NCBI RefSeq assembly: GCF_910592395.1
Contig: NC_088316.1
Span: 434,001 to 498,000, forward strand
Direction: 5' to 3'
DNA from: Lineus longissimus
Taxonomy: Eukaryota > Nemertea > Pilidiophora > Heteronemertea > Lineidae
DNA: 64,000 nt
Shown: positions 32,471 to 43,139 of the stretch, in pieces
Layout of the letters: every line of letters begins with the position of its first letter
Position numbering within the stretch: the first letter of the stretch is position 1
Program-made: the position numbers and the translations under genes
The notes under the pieces: model-generated
What the model saw: only the letters and a program-made list of their open reading frames with translations
What the model was told of the DNA's origin: nothing
The model's database searches: none

Positions 32471-34783
32471 CTATTTTATCTGGACATTTTTTAGAGACGG
32501 CGCTACACATATTCCTTTCCCTGCGATGGTGAATGGTGCTCCCTTGTACGTCGCAACACTATTTTCATCGACCTTCAGGTCCGGGGCCACTTGTTCCCAG
32601 ATCTTTTTCTTCGGGTTGAGCATTGCATCTGGTTCACCTTGAAAGAGACAGAAAGCAGGAATGAGTATCTTCAAGAATAGGTTAGCAGCCTATGCTCTCA
32701 GAGGATACTTAGGTTTTTATTCATAGTTTTTTGAAGAGCGGCAGAGCAGTGGAAGATTGCTGACTTGTGATCGGGAGGTCTTGGGTTCGAGGCTCCTCCA
32801 GTGCCACTTTCATCCAACCAACAATGGTGAAGTGCAGCACAGTATGCGAGACCCTTGGTTTTCTTCAGAAAGGTTTCCGGATGAGGCCTGTAACTTAATG
32901 CAAAGTGCTCCGAGACAGTTCTTCAAAGTTGTAAAGTATAAACGATATCAGGTATTTTGTTTGAACTTTATGACAACTCACCTGGGAAGCTCTCGAATGT
33001 CACTCTATCTCCAGGAACACAGCCCTCAGGCACATCTAAGATCTCCACCTTTTCTGGAGTACTAGCACACATGATCATACCCTCAGACATGATACCTCGC
33101 ATCTTGGCTGGTTTTAGATTGCACATGAAAATAGCCTTTCTGTTTCGCATCTGAAAAAGCAGCAAGTCAGAAATCAAGTTTCATCCCTCCATAAATGATA
33201 AGTGGACTGTCCAATTCGCCAGACTCTAAGGGGAGCCTAAAAAATTTTAATGAAAACTAGAGAGACTTTTTGACCTTCATAATGTTTCGGAATGATATTT
33301 CTACCACCAGTTAGCAAAGAATGGCTCAATTATATCCTTCATTCTTGCTAAAACAGCCCACATTTGATATTTAGAGTAATAGGTTGAATAGGCACCTGTT
33401 CTATAGGTATATGTTTGACAAGACCACTAAGAATCGTCCTTGGTTTCTCTTCTCCGACATTGACTGTTTCCATGTAGAGCGTATCAGCATCTGGGTGCGG
33501 TTTCACGTCAATGATTTCCCCGACCTTCAGATTCAACCTTGAAACATCGATAGGTTTGTCGTCATCAGCACCAGCAGTTTTCTTGCCTCCATCTAAAATA
33601 ATGAAAACTACAAATCATCACAGGCAGCCTATAATAGCCAGCTAAAATTCAACTTACACAAACCGATGATCTGCTTTATGAAGTAATGTGCCTTGCCTTG
33701 ATGAAAACACACAACGGATCATCTTTTTGATTTATCAGTACTAAGCTGCAGAAAGTATTTGTAAGTACAGTGGAACTTTCCTCAATCAAGGATCGGACAG
33801 GATTTGTCTGTCCCAAAGGGGTCCCTAGTAGAGAGGTTCCACTGTCTACCATGCCTCTTATAGTTATTTCCATTCACCTCAGATTGGTTGTATAAAGACA
33901 AAGTCACAACCAGAAGGCAGGGATTACTTCAATGTTCTCAACCAATCACAGTTATTGTACCTTTCTGTGGCTTCGGTTCTTTTGTCTTCTTACTCGCCTT
34001 AGCCGAACTTCCATTGCTTTGCTCAAGGTTCTTCTTGTCCATAACAGGTGGAGTTTTGGTATACTGAGCGATGGGAGTGGCTGGTGATGATCCGGACGGC
34101 ATTGGGATCTGTTTCTCTGAAAGAACAATTGAGACAGTGTAGGACAACTTGTCCCTCATGTCCCAATGAGAAGGGCAATGAACACCTACACCTTGATAGT
34201 AACTTTCACCCACCTCCATTTCTGTATTCCAGATTTGTAAGTCGCTGCTTCAAGCCTTCAACTTCATCGCGTAATTTCGAATTTTCAACTTTTATTTTCT
34301 CTTCTTCTTGGCGGCAAAGGTTTCTAGCTGAAAGATAATCAAAGAATGTTAAACAGAATATGTCCACAAAGTAAAAGGAAAATGTTCCAAAATTCAGCCG
34401 AATAGCAAAACAAAATTCTCCAAAATAGGCTAGGTGTAAAGCCATGTAATTGAAAGGTCTGATAAGATGAAGACAGTGAGTAACACTGGCACGTGGCGAC
34501 CTGACAGGTTCAATGGAGAGGGATTCTTTGGTGAATCATTTATACATATAATTTCCATTCAATCCTAAATAGTTATTGGTCTGATGAGGGCAGAGTCACA
34601 ACCAGATTAAGGGATAAGACCACTTCATGGAAATGGAATAACATCATCAGCATGAGATTCCTGTTTCTAATTACCATGAGACTTGCGGACATTCTCCAGC
34701 TGGCTTCTCAGCCTCACGATAATCTGATCTGCTTGGTCTGCTCGCAGTTTCAGTTTGTCCAGCACAGCATTGTCTGTAGACAT
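32471..34783 (-). CDS. AIMP1: Aminoacyl-tRNA synthetase complex-interacting protein 1 (p43 / EMAP-II precursor)
   Basis: Six exons in transcript order: 34783-34675, 34327-34214, 34116-33961, 33592-33396, 33150-32982 and 32637-32471 (TAG). All junctions are GT-AG with phases 1,1,1,0,1, giving 303 residues against about 312 in human. Residues 1-75 form a charged heptad-like coiled coil, which in the family contacts arginyl- and glutaminyl-tRNA synthetases. Residues 76-135 are a Pro/Lys-rich linker. Residues 138-303 are the tRNA-binding OB-fold plus EMAP-II C-terminal domain: LNLKVGEIIDVKPHPDADTL, RTILSGLVKHIP, MCNLKPAKMRGIMSEGM, then AMLNPKKKIWEQVAPDL and the end GKGICVAPSLKNVQIK. This domain binds tRNA in the cytosolic multisynthetase complex; release of EMAP-II as a cytokine is known in vertebrates and is not implied here. 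It lies 1.1 kb upstream of otopetrin on the same strand. Confidence 0.95.
32735..32955 (+). mobile_element. tRNA-derived SINE in an AIMP1 intron
   Basis: A box-A-like CGGCAGAGCAGTGG near 32739 and box-B-like GGTTCGAGGCT at 32784-32794 are followed by a diverged body that shares TTTCCGGATGA with the SINE at 26978. It sits in the last AIMP1 intron, antisense to the gene. Confidence 0.55.
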
Positions 34784-36204
34784 GATCAACAACTGAAAGA
34801 TAAAGAAATCTACCTGAACTCAGGAAGAGTGATTTCGGAACGAAGAGTTCAATCCCCGATCACGGCCCAAAAAAAGATAACCAATTGACGAAATAAGTGC
34901 CACTGTTCAATGGATTTGTAGTTGAATACGATCTAACTAGCATACGTCATTTCCAATAAAGGATTGTCAATTTTAAGCGTGATTTTGAGGATAGTACAAA
35001 TATTGCAAATCTTTGGAACTAGATTTGGAGATGATTGGATAGGAACAGCAACAGCAGGGCATGGCGCCCAGGGCCAGGGGGACCAGCGCCTAGGCCCTAG
35101 CCTCCTTATTCATTAATACATTATTGAGTCCAACTGACAATAATACATCATCATCGATTTGTCCGAACTGCTGTGAATTGATTGAAGCAAAGCTGAAGAC
35201 TTAATTGCCACTGAAGAAGGTCAATTCATTTACATGTATTTATTCATTTCACAGCTGAAGTAGGACAGGGAAAGGATAACTTTTTTTTCATTGACATAGG
35301 GGACACAGAAAATTTGCCAACTCAACCTTTTGGAAAAAGCCGGTCAACAAAATCAATTTCATTCGAGTCAACATAAATTTTTTAGAAAGATTTTACAATT
35401 TAGATACTCTATATTATATGATCTTAATATATTTACGAAAGAGCTTGATATACCTTCCGATGAAAACCTAAAAAATCAAGAAATTTCACTGAAAATTTGG
35501 AAAAATTTGTATACATGGCCCGATACAAGGTCGAGTTGTCCACGCGTGCGCATTGATTCGAATTCAAATTCAAATTCAAATCTTTTATTACCACTATGAA
35601 ACGTCTAGGTCCGTCCCCTAGGGGAGGGTCCCCGTGAAGGAATAAATGATAGGTATGGGAATATATTGTGAGGATAAAGTGTATGAAAACAAGGGGATGT
35701 GAATGTCCCCTAGGGGACTTTGATGAAAATATTGTTGATCATAAAACATCTAGCCAAGATTCTAGGACTGGTCCCCTAGGGGGAGGGTTCCAGTGATGAA
35801 GGAATAAATGAAAGATATACATACATAACGATACTGCAATAGGCTTTTATTTAGCCTGTAGCAGGTTTTTTCTTCAATACTTTTGTTTGCGTGGGCATGG
35901 CGGGGTGTGTACGGAATTTGATGATTGATCTAGGTTCTGTGCTGTAGAGTTCGGATTTGTAATGAGTGTCAATCATATTTTTAAATTAGTTTAGCGAGTA
36001 GTGCCCGATTTAACATCCTGCAGAATCAGGGGAATCGGGCGTTTCCAGTGATATACGACACAAATGGGTTGTTCTCATGCATTCACTTTGGAAACGCATT
36101 TTAAAATAGATGTTACGTCCTGTTAATGGGGCACGTCATCATCGCGTACATTTGGGAAAAACTCCCTAACGAGACCTCCAGGACGGTTCACGATCTGCGA
36201 TTGT

Positions 36205-36253
36205 TTTTCGCCCCCAGTGGGGGCGAAAAGGTCAGGAAGCGAAACGACCGGGT
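36205..36253. repeat. Hairpin and dispersed CG-rich repeat, copy 2
   Basis: TTTTCGCCCCC (36205-36215) and GGGGGCGAAAA (36219-36229) form a perfect 11-bp stem with a 3-nt AGT loop. The right arm and following bases to about 36251 are the reverse complement of 1060-1094 with few mismatches, so this is one member of a dispersed family. Confidence 0.6.
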
Positions 36254-36510
36254 GAATGGGTGAAACTAAAATACAAACTGATGCTGATGCGGCACAGAAT
36301 GATTTCCTGCCTCAGTACGAAATATAATAAAATAAAGCATTCTCTATTTGATAACGTCATTGCTATAATGTTTATTCTTTTTATTGCGGAAATTAATAGA
36401 TTGATATCATATTCTAGGGTCAAATGTATGCAGAAATAGGAGCATCGACCTCGGTTATCCGCCTGTCATTCCGGATAAAATTTTAGGTGTACCCAGTCGT
36501 AAAATCCATG

Positions 36511-36537
36511 ATGGCGGACGACGATATTTCGAAATAA
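36511..36537 (+). promoter_or_regulatory. Possible upstream ORF / YY1-like initiator before the Tudor gene
   Basis: ATGATGGCGGACGAC resembles a YY1-type initiator. It also begins an 8-codon ORF (MADDDISK, stop 36535-36537) that ends 44 bases before the Tudor-gene ATG at 36582. If the transcript starts upstream, this would be a uORF that could dampen translation. Confidence 0.3.
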
Positions 36538-36581
36538 AATATAATTTAGGTTCCGTTTATCTTCACGTTTATCGATCAGAG

Positions 36582-39500
36582 ATGCCCAGGGAGACTGACT
36601 GTGGCTGCTGTGAAGCACAACGAGCATTCGTAGTCTGTTATGAGTGCGGGAAAGGTAGTGATCGATTATCTGCAAAGTGTTTTTTTGGAGCCAGTTTTCT
36701 CTCTGCATGCTCGGATGCATGATGGTGATGATGATTGATGGACTCCGGCCTAGGCCATGTAGGCCTACCCAACACCCAACACCCTACACGGCTACAGCAT
36801 GACAGTGACAGTCTCTTCACTCTCTACTACTACAGAACAGAGTACAATGATTACACAGTACACACAGACAGTTGCCGTACATTTCATGATGAAACACAAT
36901 GCACACCTGGTTAAGCATCCATGGCCGTGCACTATTATTTATACAGTTCACTGACTCAGACTGTCATTGTCATTGATAACGATGTCGATGGGCTTCTCTG
37001 AAGACACTCGGATTGATATTCAGGACAAGCCTGCACTGCAGCAAACAGAAGACTGCACGGACCTTGCGTCCACGGTTAATTTTTTTTCTTGTTCCTTGTA
37101 AACTGTCTATATTAGGCCTATACTATATTTAGCCCAATTAAGTGCGGATATATTTAGGTTTGTTTTGGCCGTAAATGGCCACTACTTCTGACTGGCTGGC
37201 GTGAGTCGTATGATGTCTACTAAACTGCACTGCCATTGGTAACAAAAAGTGTAATAACATTTTCCCTCAAGATGTATCAACTATGCGATAGTTTTAAAGT
37301 AGAAGGACGTTTTCTTCCATGATGATGATGTTCTTCTCTAATCTTATTCTATGTGTTATTTCATATCCACAGGAGGAAATAAGAAAAGTGTTCCGTTATG
37401 TAAAGACTGCAGTTCTTTCATCCACCGCGGTTTGTTGAGTGGACATCAGGTTTCCAGTATTGGTCACCATAATGACCGTCATCTCTACGACAGGGGCTCA
37501 CCTGCACAAACTCAGGTGAAAACAGAGGTGAGTAGAAGTATTGGTCGCCATAATGACCGTCATCTCTACGACTCACCTGCACAAACTCAGGTGAAAACAG
37601 AGGTGAGTAGAAGTATTGGTCGCCATAATGACCGTCATCTCTACGACTCACCTGCACAAACTCAGGTGAAAACAGAGGTGAGTAGAAGTATTGGTCGCCA
37701 TAATGACCGTCATCTCTACGACTCACCTGCACAAACTCAGGTGAAAACAGAGGTGAGTAGAAGTATTGGTCGCCATAATGACCGTCATCTCTACGACTCA
37801 CCTGCACAAACTCAGGTGAAAACAGAGGTGAGTAGAAGTATTGGTCGCCATAATGACCGTCATCTCTACGACTCACCTGCACAAACTCAGGTGAAAACAG
37901 AGGTGAGTAGAAGTATTGGTCGCCATAATGACCGTTATCTCTACGACTCACCTGCACAAACTCAGGTGAAAACAGAGGTGAGTCGACTGGAGTATTTCCT
38001 GTCTTGCTACTATGCCTTGAAACAGTTGAGGTTGGCAAGTTTTAAATCTATGCTATTTGAGATTTGAAAATAAAAACTGCCTGGATACGTTAGTTTAAAT
38101 GCTTATGTGGAAGTTGACCTTTGTTTTGGCTTTTTATGACACTGTTGTCAGTCTCTTCATCTGAAAGTCCTGTATAGTACGGCAGTGTGCATCTTTATCT
38201 GATGTTTTTGTGTATTCTGCTTTCGTTTTAGCCTGGTTTTTACGAGTCACATTCCTCAAAGGGAAACTCTGGCTTGAGCTACGCTGAGAGAAATGAATCA
38301 AGCACGCGGTCCAGCTCAAAATATGGTGACAGAAATGGGGCGCATTCAACAAGCCAAAATCGTTCAAATTCCAACTATACAACAACAGATCAAAACAAGT
38401 CACGTTCCACTTCTGGTTATGTGGACAGAACAGAGTCACACTCTGTGGCCCAAGCTGCTTCAAGTTCTACTTATAATCGTACTGAGTTATACCCAGAGCC
38501 TGGTCATCTAGATGATGCCATAACTCACCAAGAGTCTAACCTTGCCGCGAATGGCCTCAGTTTGAGCGATTATGGACAAACTACATCATATCCAGATAGT
38601 CGCATTCAGCGTGATTATGGTGACCGGAATTCTCTGGTTGGGTTCCCGTCAGACCGGGATGATAACGTGGTCACGTCCACTTACCCAACTCATCAGCCGA
38701 TGCCGTCCCTCCCGAATCAGGAACGAGGGAGGCCTGGTGTTTACCCACTTTTGCCAAAGGTCAGATACATGGACGGTAAGTTGGCTTCTGGACTGCTGAT
38801 TGAAAAATCAGAGAAAAATTATGGAAAATGAATTATTTAGAGCTGCTGTCTTGCTGAAACTCGTCTTGAAAATGTTGATATTGGATTACATAATAAACTT
38901 TGCTTTCATCTTGCAGATGAGATTTTCAAAGTTGAAGTGAACAGTAGTCTCCATCCTGATGGCACGTTCTGGGCTGCATTGGTCAGGACGGAGGCAGAGG
39001 AGGAAGAATTTAAGAGATTTGAAGACGATCTGGGGTAAGATTCTTTAGGGATTTGTTTTGGTGTCCTTTGTATAAGGCGACGGTCTCCCTCCTGTTCTGG
39101 TATTCAAGTATGCGGCTTGGAGGCCCCAGGTCTTTTCAGCTATATGATCCAGTGGAATGGGAAAGGATGCAGTGACTGCTGTAGCAGTACTGTTGATCAG
39201 CTGTAGTCCATGAGTTATCGTGGCAGCCAAGCCTTGGTTCACAGGACGCGATATAACATTCCTTAATAATCCCCTGTTGGGGCAAATCAGTGGAGCCAGT
39301 TGTCATCAACACCGTCTGGTAATGCTCTGGAATACACTCAGTGGGTTAGAGTGCTGAAATCAATTAGTGGAGCCAGTTGCCATCAACACCGTCTGGTAAT
39401 GCTCTGGAATATAATCAATGAGTTAGAGTGCTGAAATCAATTAGTGGAGCCAGTTGCCATCAACACCGTCTGGTAATGCTCTGGAATATAATCAATGAGT

Positions 39501-41797
39501 TAGAGTGCTGAAATCAATTAGTGGAGCCAGTTGCCATCAACACCGTCTGGTAATGCTCTGGAATATAATCAATGAGTTAGAGTGCTGAAATCAATTAGTG
39601 GAGCCAGTTGTCATCAACACCGTCTGGTAATGCTCTGGAATATAATCAATGAGTTAGAGTGCTGAAATCAAAACTTAATTTCATTGATCGATTTAGAAAT
39701 TGGTGCCAACTCTCTCATGTTGTTCAATTCGACAGATGCCGAGTACATATACTTGGCATATAACCTGTTTGCAGAAGTTCTGATAGTTCCAAAAAGTGAT
39801 GTATGAGTTTATCAAATGCTCAACTATTTGAAAAAAGCCTACCCTAGAACTGGAATACTAAATCCTATTTCTCCTTTAAATTCCACAGGTACAGCGCCAG
39901 TTCAGCGTTGTCGTGTGATCGCCTTGAACAAGGTGCGGAGGTCTTGGCAAACGTCAAGAGCACGTGGTGCCGGGCTAAAATGGAATACGACATAGACAGT
40001 TTGGTAAGTTGCTGGCCTTCATGTTGATATTGATTATATTTATAATAGAATAATGATTTCTTTGAAAGTGTTCTATCCTGCTGGATGATACACATTCTGT
40101 TTTATTAGAACATTAACTTGTGATAACAATAGCGTTTACAATAAGGCCGTTCGTAGATGACATGACAAAGTAACTTTTTAAAAAATTCGCCAGGCCAGAT
40201 GTGTTCAAAAGTCTATAATCTGGAGTCCTTCAATTATTGTCAAACAAAACTGAAGTCCTGCCAAAAATCTCTAATTATCGTATTCGTTTCAGAATTACAA
40301 AATCCGTCAGACAGACTATGGCAGTAGTGCTCGCGTCAACCAGAATCGATTAAAGAACTTACCCCTCAAGTTTTATACCGTTCCGTACCAAGCCCTCAGG
40401 TGCTGCATTGCGAGCAAAGAAGTGGAAACATTTGACAGGGACTCGCAGAGCTTATTCCACACCCTGACGGAACGAAGGAGCCTTGTCGCACAAGTGGTAG
40501 GTAGAACTGGAAAAAGTGTTGATGGTGATGTAAGGTGTTCGTTGACACTGAAACAGAGCCACAGTGATTCATCCCAGAATTGAACCCAGGACCTCCTAGT
40601 TACGAGTCAGGTGTCTAACAACTATCATACCACTTATCATCTGGAGCAAAACACTGAAGGCTCTCTCGTCTAAAGTTTCCAGATGTTTTCAATGTTGTGT
40701 TCCAATGCTGATCCGTCCCCAAAGATCTGTCCGGAGTATTTAGTTTTCACATTTTCTTCTTTCAGATTCAGTGTGATACGCAGAACAAAACTTTTTATGT
40801 GAAACTACTTCAAAACTTAGAGAATGGACTGGAGCAGATTAACATATCAGAAAGAGTTTTACAAAAAGGTAAGCCCTGTATGTCCCAGGACATGAGGGCT
40901 ATTGTAACCAGTTGGGTCCACAGCAGATTTAGCCACCAGTGTTGCCCTACTGGCTTTAGCCACAGAAAAATTGGGTGAAATTGATAAAATTGATGTATCA
41001 CACATTGCATGAAATGACATCTGTGACAAAAGGGAATAAGGCCCATATGCCCTGATATAACTATAGCTGATAATAATTTCTTCGTAATAAAAGTAGTATT
41101 GAAAGAAAAATGATGATGATGAAATTGAAAGTGCTCTTTTTTTCAGCTGCGATCAGCCTCGGTCACGCCCTGCCAGACACTAAGGCACTTGACCTCAGGG
41201 TGACCAAGTACTTCTCCTCAGAATCAAGTAAAGATGATGTTACGGAGGTGAAGCTGTCTGGAGATCCCCTTGACCCAGGCAACCGCAAGCGCTCGATGGT
41301 CATGATTAATCAAAGACAAAAGTAAGTTGAAGAAAACATTTGTGCTGCTCTGGCTTTATGATTATTGTAGAAGGTGGAAGCAGAAAATGGATAAGACTTT
41401 CCCCCGAGACATTTCGACTTTGTCTATGGCAAGGGATGTCTGGAGCCTAGCTTGGTAACCTCGTAAAAAGTTTCTCTTTCTAATGCTTTTCCTACTGAAA
41501 CTAATGACAGAGTTGTATGAATGTTGTTATAACTTCAAACTTGATCATGTATTTCAGTGGCTCTGGTTGTACTCGCATGGTGACATGTCTCCTTCCTCTG
41601 ATTCAAGAGTGGGGGATTTCCGAATGCGGCTTCTCGTTAACATGTCTCGTTCCTTTGATTGTAGAGTGTTGAGGGGAACTGTGATGCCAAAGACAGATGA
41701 ACACGGCCAACCTCGTTGTTTCCACTGCAATCATTATGGACATTTTGCCAAATTCTGTCCGAGGAAAACGTGTCGAGGTTGGAAGAGAAAGAAATGA
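36582..41797 (+). CDS. Tudor-domain protein with B-box-like and CCHC zinc fingers
   Basis: Nine exons: 36582-36654, 37373-37977, 38232-38775, 38917-39034, 39889-40003, 40293-40496, 40766-40868, 41147-41321 and 41665-41797 (TGA). Junctions are GT-AG with phases 1,0,1,2,0,0,1,2, giving 689 residues. Residues 7-49 hold a B-box-like zinc finger (Cys7, 10, 19, 22, 34, 37, His42, His49) split by intron 1. Residues about 51-226 are seven tandem 25-residue repeats (RHNDRHLYDSPAQTQVKTE). Residues 227-407 are Ser/Asn/Tyr/Arg-rich and probably disordered. Residues about 408-550 form an extended Tudor domain with WCRAK (473-477), TDYG (492-495) and the PYQALRC strand. Tudor domains of this kind bind methyl-arginine on Piwi and other germ-granule proteins. 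A charged segment follows, and a CCHC knuckle (Cys664, Cys667, His672, Cys677) near the C-terminus suggests RNA binding. A germline RNP role is inferred. The last exon was chosen because its phase fits and an earlier acceptor (41558) runs into a stop without the knuckle. Confidence 0.83.
37450..37980 (+). repeat. 75-bp coding minisatellite, seven copies, each with a 5' splice site
   Basis: Seven units (the first 6 bp longer) encode 25-residue repeats. Each unit ends AAAACAGAG followed by GTGAG, so consensus donors lie after 37527, 37602, 37677, 37752, 37827, 37902 and 37977, all in phase 0. The intron after the last donor starts like a degenerate eighth unit. An internal CTCAG also precedes GTGAAAACAGAG in every unit and could act as an acceptor. 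Confidence 0.95.
39284..39672. repeat. 77-bp tandem repeat, five copies
   Basis: Five near-identical units with core GTGGAGCCAGTTGCCATCAA in intron 4 of the Tudor gene. The unit is not a multiple of three and the frames are closed, so it is non-coding. Confidence 0.93.
40528..40640 (-). mobile_element. tRNA-derived SINE head in a Tudor-gene intron
   Basis: On the minus strand, a degenerate box A (GTGGTATGATAGTTG, near 40617-40631) is followed by a good box B, GGGTTCAATTC (complement of 40578-40588). Lies in intron 6, antisense. The tail is not clear. Confidence 0.5.
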
Positions 41798-43117
41798 GGT
41801 AAGAGCAGTATTGCCTGAAACAAATATGGCTGCCCTGAATTCAACCTATGTCTCAGGAAGATATGTACAATTGTCCAGGTTTCCTTCTTCTGTTCCTCAA
41901 TTTGACACTAGACTTTCCCCTCTTCTTTCCAGGGTGACCAAGACTGATAAATCGATGCTACAGGCTGCCAAGTGGTGCTAACAACCACATCACTGTTTTA
42001 TCAAGTTTATGCCAAAACATGGTGGATTTCTGGACCAAGGATTGTACCGAGACGTGCGGTGAACTGACGTTAACTCCTTAAGTTGTGTTCCCAGTTTATA
42101 GCTGGGGAAAATGGTTGAGTTAATAGCCGTTGTTCCCCCTGAGCATGTTGACTTGACTTGAACTGTTTTCAATGATGATAACAGGGAAAGTCTCGGAAGT
42201 CTCATTTGACGAGCACTGCTGTTAAATACATGAAGCATGCAGTTAAGTCCAAAACAAACAACATCAGTTTCACTTGACAAAATGCAAAGAAGTTAGAAAT
42301 TTCAAAAGGAAATGTTGGGAAGTTCAGGTACGGTATCTCCATATAAGTTTTGTTGTAAATTAGCACTTCTCATCTGCATTTGGCGTGATCAAAACACCTG
42401 CAATATGAAATTGCATTTGTTTGTTTTGGATTTGACTTTTTCATTAGTTTTCAAAGTTTTACCAGATACTGATGTGCTCATTTTCAACTTACAAGTTGAG
42501 CTCTGCGAATGTTTCCAGCTGTTGATTTGTCAAGAGATTGTTTATTGATTGTTCTCGACCGTGTTCATTGTAAACACGGTACTTCGTTTTAGGAAATGTT
42601 TGCAAAGTTGCAAATTTTAGCAAAAAGTAGAAGGTGCACGTAACGTTGTGAAGAAAAGTGACCATGATGAAAATGGAACAGCTGATTACTATAATGTGTA
42701 CAAATCAGCTTGCTCTTGAGATACGTTTGTGAGCTTCCCATCAGATGGCATGACTGTCTCCCTGTCGCTGATCGGTTTCTCAATCCGTGTGTTCATAAAC
42801 ATTATTCAGTAATAGGTCACAAATTGTGCTATGTTAAATTGAAGTCCACAGGGTGATAGCACCGATTCATTCATCCCTTTTGTGGGATTGGCCTTAACTT
42901 GCTTACCTCAAGGAAAGGAAGGATGGGAGAGGGGAATTAACTTTTAGGTGGATTCTGAAGGTAGAGAAAATGCTTTTAAGAATTGGGACGCAACTTAAAA
43001 CTGTATGTTAAGTCTTAATCAAATCATTGTGAGAAGCACTGTCCGTCAGAGTATGTTGTCGATTGCATTCCCTGGTAAGAGTTACTGTCAGTTGACGCAG
43101 GGCATTTGCAAGTTTTT

Positions 43118-43123
43118 AATAAA
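43118..43123 (+). terminator. Possible polyadenylation signal of the Tudor gene
   Basis: AATAAA 1.3 kb after the stop codon at 41795-41797; 41798-43140 would be the 3' UTR. No other gene is seen in that interval. Confidence 0.35.
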
Positions 43124-43139
43124 ATAATTTTACGTTATT

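Larger units (their letters stand above)
34784..36581. other. Divergent promoter region between AIMP1 and the Tudor gene
   Basis: No gene seen. It contains AAATTC repeats near 35561-35580, two related segments around 35610-35664 and 35773-35822 (GTCCCCTAGGGGA core, then GAAGGAATAAATG), a perfect GTCCCCTAGGGGAC palindrome at 35705-35718, and a CG-rich hairpin at 36205-36229. Confidence 0.45.

Noticed and set aside
34815-34870. Third pol III-like site (AGTTCAATCCCC)
   Set aside because: Box-B-like only; no box A at the right distance and no body shared with the SINEs.
37418-38038. 206-codon minus-strand ORF
   Set aside because: It is the mirror of the 75-bp Tudor-gene repeat. The plus frame has matching splice phases and a continuous domain structure, the minus frame does not.
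41558-41664. Alternative acceptor for the last Tudor-gene exon at 41558
   Set aside because: In the required phase it gives about 37 residues and a stop without any domain. The acceptor at 41665 keeps phase and adds an intact CCHC knuckle. It could still be an alternative isoform.
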